From NCBI GenBank assembly GCA_902791475.1, contig CADAWC010000007.1, forward strand, positions 42,746 through 106,745: a DNA stretch of 64,000 nt, in the 5' to 3' direction. The notes below the pieces were generated by a model. The model saw nothing but the letters and a program-made list of their open reading frames with translations, had not been told where the DNA came from and did no database searches. The DNA comes from Fibrobacter succinogenes (GTDB taxonomy: Bacteria > Fibrobacterota > Fibrobacteria > Fibrobacterales > Fibrobacteraceae). Positions within the stretch are counted from its first letter, which is position 1, and each line of letters begins with the position of its first letter. Shown piece after piece: positions 24,218-33,682 of this stretch. The position numbers were made by a program, and so were the translations under genes.

Positions 24218-25702
24218 TTACCCATGATATAATTTACTCGTCTGATAATTCGGTTCAGACGTGAGGTTCACACCGAGGCGGCGGAACACACCAACGTCAA
24301 CCTGCGACAAAATCACGCTGGAGTGGACTTCGCAATGGCGGAGTTCCGGAAGTTTTTCGAGCGCAATCTTTGCATTGTAATCCGTCAGAGCGCAAACGGA
24401 GAGTGCCACGAGAACTTCGTCCATGTGGAGGCGCGGGTTCTTGTGGCCGAGCTGTTTCGTCTTGAGGTTCTGAATCGGTTCAATCACCATCGGAGAAAGC
24501 AGGCGGACTTCGTCCGGAATGCCAGCCAAGTGCTTGAGAGAATCGAGCAACATAGCAGAAGAGGCGCCCAAGAGCGAAGAAGTCTTGGCTGTGATAATCG
24601 AGCCATCGTTCAATTCGATTGCGACAGCCGGACCATTCGTTTCTTCGGCCTTTGCCACAGCGGCGACAGCGACCTTGCGGTCCTTGGCGCTGATGTGTGC
24701 CTGCTCCATCACAAGTTCGAGCTTGTAGACCTGATCCTTATCTGCATTGCCCTTACGGACTTGGCACAAAGTATTGTAGTAACGGCGGATGATTTCGGCA
24801 TTGGCGGCTTCGCAAACAGCGGCGTCGTCAACAATGCAGTTGCCAGCCATGTTCACGCCCATGTCCGTCGGAGACTTGTACGGAGACTGTCCCAAAATGC
24901 GCGTGAAGAGAGCGTTCAGCACCGGGAAGATTTCGACATCGCGATTGTAGTTAATCGTCGTCTTGCCGTAAGCTTCCAAGTGGAACGGGTCAATCATGTT
25001 CACGTCGTTCAAGTCAGCCGTTGCAGCTTCGTAAGCGAGGTTGACCGGGTGCTTGAGCGGGATGTTCCAAATCGGGAACGTTTCAAACTTGGCATAGCCA
25101 GCCTTGACACCGCGCTTGTTTTCATGATAAATTTGCGAGAGGCAAACGGCCATCTTTCCACTACCCGGCCCCGGAGCAGTCACCACCACAAGTTCGCGAG
25201 AAGTTTCAACAAATTCATTTTTGCCATAACCGTCATCGCTCACCACGAGCGGGATGTTGCTCGGATAACCGGCAATCGGATAATGGCGATAGACCTTGAG
25301 TCCGAGGCCTTCTAGCTTTTTCTGATAAGCGACTGCGCTCGGCTGTTCTTGCCAGCGGGTCAGCACCACACTGCTCACATAAAGGCCATAACCGCGGAAA
25401 GCGTCAATCAGGCGAAGAACGTCTTGATCGTAAGTAATGCCGAGGTCGCCACGAACCTTGTTCTTTTCGATGTCGCCAGCATTGATGGCGATGATGACTT
25501 CGGCCTTATCCTTGAGCTTTTCGAGCATGCGAATTTTGGAGTCAGGAGCAAAGCCCGGCAAAACGCGGCTTGCATGATGGTCATCAAAAAGTTTACCACC
25601 AAATTCAAGATAAAGTTTACCACCAAATTTAGAGATACGTTCTTGAATTTTTTCAGATTGAGTTTTTAGATAAGCATCGTTATCAAAACCAACTTTAAAC
25701 AT
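24218..25702 (-). CDS. DUF1846 domain-containing protein
   Basis: 494 residues, full length for DUF1846. Recognisable blocks are FDNDAYLKTQSEKIQERI at the N-terminus, KLYLEFGGKLFDDHHASRVL, and VTAPGPGSGKMAVCLSQ, a P-loop-like segment at about 174-190. The family is conserved in many anaerobes. Structures exist, but biochemical function is not established. Single gene; upstream AT-rich gap holds its promoter. Confidence 0.88.
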   Translation of the reverse strand: MFKVGFDNDAYLKTQSEKIQERISKFGGKLYLEFGGKLFDDHHASRVLPGFAPDSKIRMLEKLKDKAEVIIAINAGDIEKNKVRGDLGITYDQDVLRLIDAFRGYGLYVSSVVLTRWQEQPSAVAYQKKLEGLGLKVYRHYPIAGYPSNIPLVVSDDGYGKNEFVETSRELVVVTAPGPGSGKMAVCLSQIYHENKRGVKAGYAKFETFPIWNIPLKHPVNLAYEAATADLNDVNMIDPFHLEAYGKTTINYNRDVEIFPVLNALFTRILGQSPYKSPTDMGVNMAGNCIVDDAAVCEAANAEIIRRYYNTLCQVRKGNADKDQVYKLELVMEQAHISAKDRKVAVAAVAKAEETNGPAVAIELNDGSIITAKTSSLLGASSAMLLDSLKHLAGIPDEVRLLSPMVIEPIQNLKTKQLGHKNPRLHMDEVLVALSVCALTDYNAKIALEKLPELRHCEVHSSVILSQVDVGVFRRLGVNLTSEPNYQTSKLYHG

Positions 25703-25807
25703 ATATCACTACCATTTTTAGGGTTTTCACAATTATAAAAAAATGTAAACCACTATCTCAAGTCCAAAAAAATATTTTTTTGCCATATTTCTAAATTTGT
25801 GGCATAC

Positions 25808-27562
25808 ATGTTTACATATCGCTACAGAGAACTCGCTGTCGCCCTTGAAAAAAAAGGCGAAGTCCGTCTTGCGCTCGCCAAGACGCTCCGAGTGAATCCC
25901 GAAGAAATCTTCAATCTCGAAATCGAACGCTTTTCGCTAGACTCCAGACGCAAAGGCGACTTGCACTGGTCCTACAATGTCGTTTTCGACCTGAAGCGCA
26001 AAGTCCGTGCTACAGGGAACAACGCCCGCGGGCTCATCGAATCCAAGCGCGAGATCAAGAGCCTCGATGCAGAACCGTTAAAAGATACTGTAGCGATGGC
26101 CAGCCACGTGGACGTGATTGGAGCAGGTCCTAGCGGTCTCTGGGCGGCGCTACACCTTTTGCGCAAAGGGTTCTCTGTTGACATCTATGAACAAGGTAAA
26201 CAAGTCGAAGAACGTTTTCGCGACATCCGCAAGTTCTTTGTAGACCGCAAGTTCAACGCCTACAGCAACGTGCTATTTGGCGAAGGTGGAGCAGGCGCAT
26301 TCAGCGATGGCAAGCTCAACACCCGCAGTCGCAACTTGTTCAGCGAAACCGTACTCAAGGACATGGTGGACTTCGGCGTTGACGAAAGCGTTGTCACGTT
26401 TGCAAAGCCGCACATCGGCACAGACAAACTCGTACTCATGTTGCGTCAAGTCCGCGCCGAGATTGTCCGCCTCGGCGGGCATATCCATTTCAACACGAGC
26501 CTTGAAGATATTGAAATCAAGGATGGTCGCATTTGCGCAATTAAGCTGAAAAACGTTAAACAGACGAGAGACGACAACACCATAAGGCGAGCGTTGCGAC
26601 CAACAGAGTTGGGCATAACCGAGCCGACTTGTTGGCACGAAGTGCAAAGACGAGAGACGAGAGAAAGCCCTACAACAAACGTATTCTTAAATTCCTCAAC
26701 TTCGATCTGGCAGCCGTGCGAAGCGCTAGTCCTTGCAGTCGGGCATTCCGCACGTAGCGTTTACGAGATGCTCCACGCTCGCGGCGTGACTCTCGAAAGC
26801 AAGGCGTTTGCCATGGGCGTCCGCGTCGAACACCCACAATCGCTCATCAACATGCGACAACTCGGGCTTAACGTCGATACAAGACTTACCGGAGCCGCCG
26901 AATATTTCCTCGCCACGCCGACAATCAACAAGACTTCGAGCGCCTACAGTTTTTGCATGTGCCCCGGCGGAGTCCTTGTGCCATGTGCCTCGGAACCGGG
27001 AACGCTTGCGACAAACGGCATGAGCTATAGCCGCCGCAATGGTGCATTCGCGAACGGAGCCATCGCCGTCCCGATTACCGCAGGCGCCAAAGGCTTTGAC
27101 ATTCCATCAAGCGGTTCACTTTTTGGCGGTCTTGACTTGCAACGAAAAATCGAAACCGACGCCTACAACGTCGGTGGAAAAGTTTATGCGGCCCCCGCAC
27201 AAACCATCAAGAACTTTCTCGCCCACCGCGAAGACAAAAATCTCCCCAAATCCACCTACCCTTGCGGACTCGTGCCAAGCAATCTGTGGGACTGGATGGA
27301 CAAGACGATTTGCCAAAGCCTCGCCGAGGGCTTCCAGAATTTTGACCGCAAAATTCCGGGATTCATCAACGAAGGCCTGATTGTCGCCCCCGAAACGCGC
27401 ACAAGCTCACCACTCCGCATCACGCGCAACAACGAAACACTCGAAAGCGTAAACACCCAAGGACTATTCGTCCTCGGCGAAGGCGCGGGCTATGCAGGCG
27501 GAATCGTCACCAGCGCCGCAGACGGTGTCCGGCTTGCACACTACGCCAGGAGATGCAAGTAA
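25808..27562 (+). CDS. NAD(P)/FAD-dependent oxidoreductase (YtfP/HI0933-like), with a repeat-derived insert
   Basis: 584 residues from ATG 25808 (a GTG at 25799 is possible). An N-terminal region is followed by the Rossmann motif VIGAGPSGLWAALHL (about 102-116), FGEGGAGAFSDGKLNTR, and the C-terminal FVLGEGAGYAGGIVTSAADG FAD motif. The family resembles uncharacterised flavoproteins of the HI0933/YtfP type. Residues about 252-287 are unlike the rest (Arg/Thr-rich) and are encoded by a segment bounded by two AGACGAGAGAC copies, a sequence otherwise found between genes here. The reading frame stays open across it, so the protein may still work. Confidence 0.85.
   Translation: MFTYRYRELAVALEKKGEVRLALAKTLRVNPEEIFNLEIERFSLDSRRKGDLHWSYNVVFDLKRKVRATGNNARGLIESKREIKSLDAEPLKDTVAMASHVDVIGAGPSGLWAALHLLRKGFSVDIYEQGKQVEERFRDIRKFFVDRKFNAYSNVLFGEGGAGAFSDGKLNTRSRNLFSETVLKDMVDFGVDESVVTFAKPHIGTDKLVLMLRQVRAEIVRLGGHIHFNTSLEDIEIKDGRICAIKLKNVKQTRDDNTIRRALRPTELGITEPTCWHEVQRRETRESPTTNVFLNSSTSIWQPCEALVLAVGHSARSVYEMLHARGVTLESKAFAMGVRVEHPQSLINMRQLGLNVDTRLTGAAEYFLATPTINKTSSAYSFCMCPGGVLVPCASEPGTLATNGMSYSRRNGAFANGAIAVPITAGAKGFDIPSSGSLFGGLDLQRKIETDAYNVGGKVYAAPAQTIKNFLAHREDKNLPKSTYPCGLVPSNLWDWMDKTICQSLAEGFQNFDRKIPGFINEGLIVAPETRTSSPLRITRNNETLESVNTQGLFVLGEGAGYAGGIVTSAADGVRLAHYARRCK
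26561..26669. repeat. Repeat element within the FAD oxidoreductase gene
   Basis: AGACGAGAGAC occurs at 26562-26572 and 26648-26658. Between them are short palindromic stretches such as TTGGCACGAAGTGC. The sequence family is the intergenic GACGAAA/GACGAGAG element of 5368-5406 and 17829-17866. It is translated in frame. Confidence 0.7.
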
Positions 27563-27574
27563 TGAAAAACGCAC

Positions 27575-27652
27575 TATGTCATTCCCGCCTCCGAGCGGGA
27601 ATCTCCAATCTTAATAACGGGAGATGCCCGACTAAATCGGGCATGACAGACA
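27575..27652. repeat. Two adjacent palindromic repeats
   Basis: ATGTCATTCCCGCCTCCGAGCGGGAATCTCC followed closely by GGGAGATGCCCGACTAAATCGGGCATGACA (each given in part by its palindrome: TTCCCGC..GCGGGAA and TGCCCGA..TCGGGCA). They are inverted relative to each other. A TAGTAACTA-rich stretch follows up to the next gene. Confidence 0.85.
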
Positions 27653-27697
27653 TTGCTTCAATTCTAGTAACTACTAACTATTAACTAGTAACTAAAA

Positions 27698-28882
27698 ATG
27701 ATTACACGTACTATCGATCGCAATTTTGCAAACATGCGCCTTGACCGTTTCCTCCGCAAGGCTTTCCCCGAAGAATCGCTCTCGGTGTTCTTCGCAGTCA
27801 TCCGCAAAAAGAAAGTCCGTGTAAACGGCGTTGTCGGCAAAGCTAACCAGATGCTCGTCGAAGGCGACGTGGTCAACATTTACGAGAACTTCAAGTCGGT
27901 AAGTGACGACGACCAAAAAGGGGAAAGCCTTCCCCTCGCTTCCGCCGCCGAAGCGGCTCCCGCTACCCCTTCGAGCGGGGACACACCACCTAAAGGTGGC
28001 CATGCCCACATAAGTGCTGAAGCACTAAGTGGTCAAAGGCCGCAACGCCCCGATGCAAAAAGCGCAACAGGATTTGCCAAGAACAAGTCCACCTGGGGCC
28101 GCCACCTCACAGGCGCCGAAAAGCAAGCGCACTGGGGCGCTCACGAGCTCGACCTCATCGTACAAACAGAAGATTACGTGATTGTAAACAAGCCCTCGGG
28201 ACTCGCAAGCCAGCCGGGCAGCGGCACACGCCCTGGCGAAAGCCTCGTGGAATACCTCTGGGAATGGGGACGTAACGAAGGTCTCGATTTCAAGCCGACC
28301 ATCGCCCACCGCCTCGACCAAGAAACTTCCGGCCTCATCATTGCAGCCCTCCACGGCGACACGCTCCGCGACTTCACCCGCATGATTCGTGAACATGTTG
28401 TAGACAAGTTCTACTTTGCGCTCGTCAAAGGCAACCTCAAGAAAGACCGCGGTACCATCAGCGAATCGCTCCTGCGCACAGACAGCGCCAAGGGCAGCAA
28501 GATGCTCGTCGGCCAAGATGACAAAAATGCACAGAAGGCCATCACGCATTACCGCGTCAAGCAGCATTACGAAGGCTACGATCTTGTGAAAATCAAGCTC
28601 GAAACAGGCCGCATGCACCAGATTCGTGCGCATTTTGCAAGCATCGGGCATCCGCTTCTCGGCGATACACGTTACGGCGACTTTGCGCTCAACCGCGAAG
28701 TCAAAAAGCAGTTCGGACTGAACCGCTTATTCTTGCACAGTTGCCGCCTGGAATTCGATTGGCAAGGAGAACACAAAGTTTTCGATTGCCCACTCCCCAA
28801 GGAACTCCGCGATGTCATCAAGCAGCTCAAGCCGATGCGTTACGAGCGTCCTGAAAACAACTTCCAAAGAAGCAGACGATAA
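27698..28882 (+). CDS. RluA-family pseudouridine synthase with S4 domain and a repeat-like insert
   Basis: 394 residues. An N-terminal S4 RNA-binding domain (about 5-65: MRLDRFLRKAFPEE, RKKKVRVNG) is followed by an RluA catalytic domain with HRLDQETSGL (catalytic Asp about 206) and GRMHQIRAHFASIGHPLLGD. It isomerises uridines in 23S rRNA or tRNA; RluC or RluD-like specificity cannot be told. Between the domains (about 73-115) lies a low-complexity segment encoded by DNA full of small palindromes, probably a repeat insertion into the linker. Confidence 0.9.
   Translation: MITRTIDRNFANMRLDRFLRKAFPEESLSVFFAVIRKKKVRVNGVVGKANQMLVEGDVVNIYENFKSVSDDDQKGESLPLASAAEAAPATPSSGDTPPKGGHAHISAEALSGQRPQRPDAKSATGFAKNKSTWGRHLTGAEKQAHWGAHELDLIVQTEDYVIVNKPSGLASQPGSGTRPGESLVEYLWEWGRNEGLDFKPTIAHRLDQETSGLIIAALHGDTLRDFTRMIREHVVDKFYFALVKGNLKKDRGTISESLLRTDSAKGSKMLVGQDDKNAQKAITHYRVKQHYEGYDLVKIKLETGRMHQIRAHFASIGHPLLGDTRYGDFALNREVKKQFGLNRLFLHSCRLEFDWQGEHKVFDCPLPKELRDVIKQLKPMRYERPENNFQRSRR
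27916..28040. repeat. Palindrome-rich insert in the RluA-type gene
   Basis: Contains CCGCCGAAGCGG, CCCGCTACCCCTTCGAGCGGGG, CCACCTAAAGGTGG and AGTGCTGAAGCACT in succession. It encodes an Ala/Pro/Ser-rich stretch with no resemblance to S4 or RluA domains. Confidence 0.6.
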
Positions 28883-28883
28883 A

Positions 28884-28965
28884 ATGGCGATGCCGCAACA
28901 GAGTGCGGCATGACATAAGCAGGCGAAGCCTGTCACCCCGTACTTGTTACGGGGCCGGCATTTAT
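28884..28965. repeat. Palindromic repeat pair
   Basis: ATGGCGATGCCGCA..TGCGGCATGACA, then CAGGCGAAGCCTG and CCCCGTACTTGTTACGGGG. It lies between the convergent RluA-type and helicase genes and could serve as a two-way 3' hairpin, but there is no clear T tract. Confidence 0.7.
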
Positions 28966-28968
28966 CCT

Positions 28969-31383
28969 CTACACTTTCGATAGCGGGAAATCAAACTGAA
29001 TCGAGCGCGGGGTCGCAAACTTGTCAAAAGTAATTTCGTAACAGAAGTTCTTTTTATCGACACCGCTGACGGTCCCGATTCCAAAAATCTTGTGCACCAC
29101 ACGATCGCCTACCGCAAATTCTGCCGTAGGCGCTTTCTTTACAGCGCCAAGACTCTCGTCTTCATCAAAATCGTTCATCAAGTCGCGATTGCGGTCCGCT
29201 TCTGCAATAAAAGCCCGTGCAGCCAAAAGCAAATCATCCGAGAATCCACGCGCCACATCGAGCTCGCCCATGTCCATCTCAAGCAAGAATCTCGACGGAT
29301 AGCGTGACCCGCTCTCGCCCGCCACGCCATCCTCGGCATCGCTCAGGCACAGTACATTTTCGGCACGCGTGAATGCCACATATGCAAGCCTGCGCTCTTC
29401 TTCGAGTTGAATCTTATTCTGCACGCGCTTCACCGGGAAAAAGCCCTCGTTCAAGCCGCACACAAAAACGTACGGGAATTCCAAGCCCTTCGCATTGTGA
29501 ATCGTCATGAGCTGTACGCGATCCTTTTCCTGCGAATCTTCATCCGCATTCGTGAACAGCACAATGTTTTGCAAATACTCATCTAGCGAAGCATCTTCTT
29601 CGTAGTAATTTTCGAATTCAAGAATCCCCTGCTTGAGTTCCGCAAGATTGTCCAAGCGGTCTTCATCGCCATCTAGGCGCAGCATTTCCTCGTACTTCGT
29701 CTCGCGAAGCATCTTCGAAAGCAATTCCGAAACGCGCATATCCTTATAACGCGAGCGGTACTTTTCAATCAACTTCACGTATTCAACGACGTTGCTTCTC
29801 GACAAGAATTCCTTGCAGTCAAAATCAATTTTCCGATGGTCATTGCCAACCGACGAAAGTTCCGCCTGCGTCGTGACATCAGGCGCCACATCGTTCAGGC
29901 GCCCCGCCTCATACACAATTTCAAGTAGAGCCTCGTAAAGTCCGACCTTACGCGTATCCGCAAACGCCTGCAAAATTGACATTTTCTTCGGCCCGAACTG
30001 GCGCTTGGGCGTATTCACCGTCCGGATAAACGACAAATCATCGGCATACACAAGCATCCGCAAATAGCAAATGATATCCTTGATTTCCTTGCGCTGGTAA
30101 AAGCCGACACCGCTATAGACCTTATACGGGATAGACTCCGACATCAACGCCTCTTCGACAGAACGCGACTGCGAATGCATACGGTACAAGACCGCAATAT
30201 CCTTGTAATGCACTCCGCCAGCGCCATTTTTCACGGAGTTCTGCACCGCATTCTGAATGCGCTCCACAATCCATTTCGCTTCTTCGCGAGTGTTCTTTGC
30301 ATGGTAAAAAACAGGTGTCTTTCCGCCCGCACGGACTGGCCTCAAGACCTTCTCGATTCTGTACTTGTTATTCTTGATGACCGCATCCGGCACCTTCAAA
30401 ATGCTCGGAGTCGAACGGTAATTGTTCTGCAACAGAATCGTCTTTGTGCCTTTATGGAACTGGTCAAATTCCAAAATGCGGTTGATATCGGCACCGCGCC
30501 ATCCATAAATCGTCTGGTCCGGATCGCCCACTACAAATAAATTTTTGTGGTAACTCGAAAGCAAATCCGCCAAGCGGTACTGTTGTCCGTCAATATCCTG
30601 GTATTCATCGACCATCACATACATCATGCGCTTGCGCCATTTGTCGAGCTTTTCCGGGAAATTCTCCAGAATATACAGCGTCACCAGAATCAAGTCGTCA
30701 AAATCGAGCGCGTAATTTTTCTTCTGCTCGTACAGATAGCGGTAATAAACCGCCATCCACTTGTCTGGAGCATCGTCCGCAAGCTCCACCAAATGCTCGC
30801 GCTTTTCGCCTTCAACGGCCTGCGCATTCCCGGCCGCCGATGCACCCACCTCATCCGCCAAGTGTTCCGCAAACAAAGACACATAGCCATTATCATTTGC
30901 CTTGCGGCCACCCACAAAATCAAGGACACTGCTGATTTTCAAGTCCTTGAGCGAGAACCCCAAATCCGCATACGCCTTGCGCAAAAGCGACTTCTGGTCA
31001 TCCTCGTCCAGAATCATGAATTCCTTCGGGTAATTCAGAACATGGATTTCTTCGCGCAAGAACTGCACGCAAAAGCCGTGGAACGTCGAAATGTAGCCGC
31101 TATCGTCACCGCCCAGAATCGAGCGGATGCGCTTTTTCATTTCGGCAGCAGCCTTATTCGTGAACGTCACACAGAGAATGTTCGCAGGCGAAATGCCCAT
31201 TTCCTTCACGAGATACAGATAGCGGTGCGTGAGCGTCCGGGTCTTGCCCGACCCCGCTCCAGCCACTACGCGTACGTAGCCCTCGGTCGTCTCGACCGCC
31301 TCAAGTTGCTCCTTGTCTAGGCGGGAACGCTCCCATTCGAGGGAGTTTTCAACATTTTCGCTTTTTTTCGGACTTTTTTCCAT
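28969..31383 (-). CDS. UvrD/PcrA-type ATP-dependent DNA helicase
   Basis: 804 residues. SF1A helicase motifs in order: QLEAV Q-motif, Walker A VVAGAGSGKTRTL (about 40-52), TFTNKAAAEMKKR (Ia), DEYQDIDGQQY (II, about 255-265), VVGDPDQTIYGWRGA (III), QNNYRS (IV), LMTIHNAKGLEFPYVF (V) and YVAFTRAE (VI). The C-terminus VGDRVVHKIFGIGTV is a Tudor-like tail typical of PcrA. It unwinds DNA in repair and replication. An Ala/Glu-rich insertion (about 175-205) is not in typical PcrA. Confidence 0.94.
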   Translation of the reverse strand: MEKSPKKSENVENSLEWERSRLDKEQLEAVETTEGYVRVVAGAGSGKTRTLTHRYLYLVKEMGISPANILCVTFTNKAAAEMKKRIRSILGGDDSGYISTFHGFCVQFLREEIHVLNYPKEFMILDEDDQKSLLRKAYADLGFSLKDLKISSVLDFVGGRKANDNGYVSLFAEHLADEVGASAAGNAQAVEGEKREHLVELADDAPDKWMAVYYRYLYEQKKNYALDFDDLILVTLYILENFPEKLDKWRKRMMYVMVDEYQDIDGQQYRLADLLSSYHKNLFVVGDPDQTIYGWRGADINRILEFDQFHKGTKTILLQNNYRSTPSILKVPDAVIKNNKYRIEKVLRPVRAGGKTPVFYHAKNTREEAKWIVERIQNAVQNSVKNGAGGVHYKDIAVLYRMHSQSRSVEEALMSESIPYKVYSGVGFYQRKEIKDIICYLRMLVYADDLSFIRTVNTPKRQFGPKKMSILQAFADTRKVGLYEALLEIVYEAGRLNDVAPDVTTQAELSSVGNDHRKIDFDCKEFLSRSNVVEYVKLIEKYRSRYKDMRVSELLSKMLRETKYEEMLRLDGDEDRLDNLAELKQGILEFENYYEEDASLDEYLQNIVLFTNADEDSQEKDRVQLMTIHNAKGLEFPYVFVCGLNEGFFPVKRVQNKIQLEEERRLAYVAFTRAENVLCLSDAEDGVAGESGSRYPSRFLLEMDMGELDVARGFSDDLLLAARAFIAEADRNRDLMNDFDEDESLGAVKKAPTAEFAVGDRVVHKIFGIGTVSGVDKKNFCYEITFDKFATPRSIQFDFPLSKV

Positions 31384-31585
31384 ACGCGAGTCGCCTTGTA
31401 GTGAACATCTGTTTTACTGCACAAAAAGTAATCTATTTATAGAAATCCGTCAAGTTTTGCGTATTTTTAGTCCCACTGTTCTATCTTGGAATATAGCTAT
31501 AAACTTTTCTTAAGTTTTTCATAAGCATTGAGATATATTTAGAAAAGGAGCAATGATAAGCCACGTTTTCAGAAGAGGGAGACTC

Positions 31586-32359
31586 ATGTTTACACTTTCC
31601 AAAACAGTGGAGATCGCTATTATGTGTAGTACGGCGCTGTTCGCACAAAACAACATGACCGATTCCGCTAAAATCAAAGTTACCGAAAGACCGGCAACTA
31701 TTGAAGAAAAAGTGGTGGTTTCCCCCAACGACTCGACAAGCACAAGCTCTCCTGCCTCAAAGAGCAAATTCCGTACAAACAAAACTCTCCAAAGCTACAA
31801 CTTCTATCTTCCTATCGAATCTGAGAAATGGGAAATCAAATCACAAAAGCATGAATGGAATTCTTTAAGTTTCCAGTTTCACTGGACTCGCTATAAAATG
31901 CAGGAAAACGGCCTTTCGACATTACTCGATCTTGGTGGAGGCTTTACCACAGGAGACCTCAAAGACAAGTACTTTGATAAAAAAGTCGACTTTAACGGAA
32001 TTGATCTCAACATTAAATCGGGTCTAGGCTTTGCCCCTATATCAAACGATTTTATCTTAGCGTTCTACCTCATTGGTGGAGCCAACGTAAAAATGCTCAA
32101 CGGTAAAGTCACCGTAGACAAAAAGAAAATCAACCCCTTCGCAATATTCGTTGATGCAACGATTGGCGGTGATTTCACCCTCGGGTATCAGTTTTTTGAA
32201 TCGGCAGGTTTTCTCGCGGGTATCGATGTAACCACTAACGCTTTTGGGATAGGCGGCTATTCTAGAGAAGTATACAAGACATCAAAAGTCACCCAGATGA
32301 AATACATATTCTCGGGAATTAATCTCACCCCTCATATCGGAATTTTCTTCGCTTTCTAA
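31586..32359 (+). CDS. Predicted outer-membrane beta-barrel protein
   Basis: 257 residues from ATG 31586, which has GAGGGAG upstream; the longer frame from 31553 lacks a ribosome site. The signal peptide is KTVEIAIMCSTALFAQ. A Ser/Thr-rich segment is followed by alternating hydrophobic beta-strands (GLSTLLDLGGGFTTG, DFILAFYLIGGANVKM, TPHIGIFFAF) ending in a terminal Phe, the usual outer-membrane insertion signal. Not matched to a specific family. Confidence 0.7.
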   Translation: MFTLSKTVEIAIMCSTALFAQNNMTDSAKIKVTERPATIEEKVVVSPNDSTSTSSPASKSKFRTNKTLQSYNFYLPIESEKWEIKSQKHEWNSLSFQFHWTRYKMQENGLSTLLDLGGGFTTGDLKDKYFDKKVDFNGIDLNIKSGLGFAPISNDFILAFYLIGGANVKMLNGKVTVDKKKINPFAIFVDATIGGDFTLGYQFFESAGFLAGIDVTTNAFGIGGYSREVYKTSKVTQMKYIFSGINLTPHIGIFFAF

Positions 32360-32389
32360 TTCATAAAACATCTCCTCAAAAAGACCCCT

Positions 32390-32421
32390 CCCCTGCACTT
32401 GAAAGAAAGTGCAGGGGTTTT
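32390..32421. terminator. Terminator between convergent genes
   Basis: A perfect 11-bp stem CCCCTGCACTT / AAGTGCAGGGG with a 6-nt loop. T follows on the plus strand, so it ends the beta-barrel gene; on the minus strand the flank is A/T-poor, so two-way use is uncertain. Confidence 0.88.
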
Positions 32422-32436
32422 ACGTTTTACAAGGAT

Positions 32437-32772
32437 CTATCTGAGGCAGATAACAGCAAGCGTTGCCGCAAAAGCCATATAGGTAAATACAAAAAGGGCT
32501 GCCTTTTTACGGCTACCTTCCAAACGGATTTCAGGTAGCGTACTTACAAAACAGATTTGCCATAAATCAAACAAAACCCACGCAAGGTTTACAGCAGCCA
32601 AGCTCAAACCGACATGATGCGGCGCAATAATAGCAACAAGGGTCAAATAAATTTTAATGCTTCCCGAAACACTATTCGCGAGCAAAAAATTATGCGCCCC
32701 GACAAATCCGCCCAAACAGGCAACCACAGCCATTCGAGTTCGATTGCGAGGTTTTAATTCGCTAAAGTCCAT
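32437..32772 (-). CDS. TM2-domain-like small membrane protein
   Basis: 111 residues with about three hydrophobic helices. The first part, VVACLGGFVGAHNFLLANSVSGSIKIYL, follows the TM2 pattern (G.FG.H.FY...  G..K) with LFDLWQI later. TM2 proteins are of unknown function, often small inner-membrane proteins. The start is ATG 32772. Confidence 0.7.
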   Translation of the reverse strand: MDFSELKPRNRTRMAVVACLGGFVGAHNFLLANSVSGSIKIYLTLVAIIAPHHVGLSLAAVNLAWVLFDLWQICFVSTLPEIRLEGSRKKAALFVFTYMAFAATLAVICLR

Positions 32773-32900
32773 TTGTATCTCCCATAAACACCGACACCAA
32801 AGGTAAAAACATAATTACCATTTAAAGTTTTCATACTTCTTATATTTTTTTCACGGTGACACAAATCACAAAAGGAAAAATTCTTTTCTATTTTTTTAAT

Positions 32901-33635
32901 ATGTCCAATTCGTTATTCTCTGGAAAATTCGCAGCAGTTCTCCCCGCAGGCGGACTCGGCAAACGCATGGGCGGGGCTATCCCCAAGCAATTGATGAATC
33001 TCGGCAACAAGCCTGTTTACCAATATAGCCTTGAAACATTCCTCAACATGGATGAAATCGCAGAAGTCGTTATTGCGGTTCCTGCCGATTGGAAAGACTA
33101 CTTTGAAAAAGATATTTTTAGCCGTTTGAGTCCCGCATTTGGAACCGGATATGGGAATATTTTAAACAAACTAAGGATTGTCGTTGGCGGGAAAGAACGC
33201 TGGCAGTCCGTGCAAAACGGCGTGAACGCGCTTACCAGCGGCGCTGAATACGTCCTGGTTCACGATGTCGCACGTCCGTTCATTAGCGAAAAGATTATCC
33301 GCGATGTCTGCGAAACGCTCGTCAACAAAGGGAGTTGCCTCGTCGCAAAGCCAGCCATCGACACCATCAAGATCGCAAGCGACGGCCGCGTCGAAAGCAC
33401 AATCGACCGCAATAAAGTTTGGCTCGCGCAGACGCCACAGGCAGCACGCATTGACTTGCTCAAGAGCCTTTACGCTCGCATCGAAAAGGAACCGCTGAAC
33501 TTCACGCCGACCGACGAAGCAAGCATCCTCGAATTCTTTGGCGAGCCCGTCTATATCGTGAAAGGCGAATCCGCAAACGACAAGCTCACCACCCCCGAAG
33601 ACTTCGAAATCTTCGTGAACCGCGCGAGCAAATAG
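32901..33635 (+). CDS. ispD: 2-C-methyl-D-erythritol 4-phosphate cytidylyltransferase IspD
   Basis: 244 residues. The nucleotide-binding signature AAVLPAGGLGKRMGGAIPKQ is at about 9-28. YVLVHDVARPF (about 116-126) and AQTPQAARIDLL complete the IspD fingerprint. It makes CDP-methylerythritol in the MEP isoprenoid pathway. I chose ATG 32901 rather than an upstream GTG at 32856, because family members start about 10 residues before the glycine motif. The pheT gene follows 47 bp later on the same strand. Confidence 0.95.
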   Translation: MSNSLFSGKFAAVLPAGGLGKRMGGAIPKQLMNLGNKPVYQYSLETFLNMDEIAEVVIAVPADWKDYFEKDIFSRLSPAFGTGYGNILNKLRIVVGGKERWQSVQNGVNALTSGAEYVLVHDVARPFISEKIIRDVCETLVNKGSCLVAKPAIDTIKIASDGRVESTIDRNKVWLAQTPQAARIDLLKSLYARIEKEPLNFTPTDEASILEFFGEPVYIVKGESANDKLTTPEDFEIFVNRASK

Positions 33636-33682
33636 AGTCGTTTTTTCTATATTTACCGCCGAAAAATTTAAAGGGTATTAAA

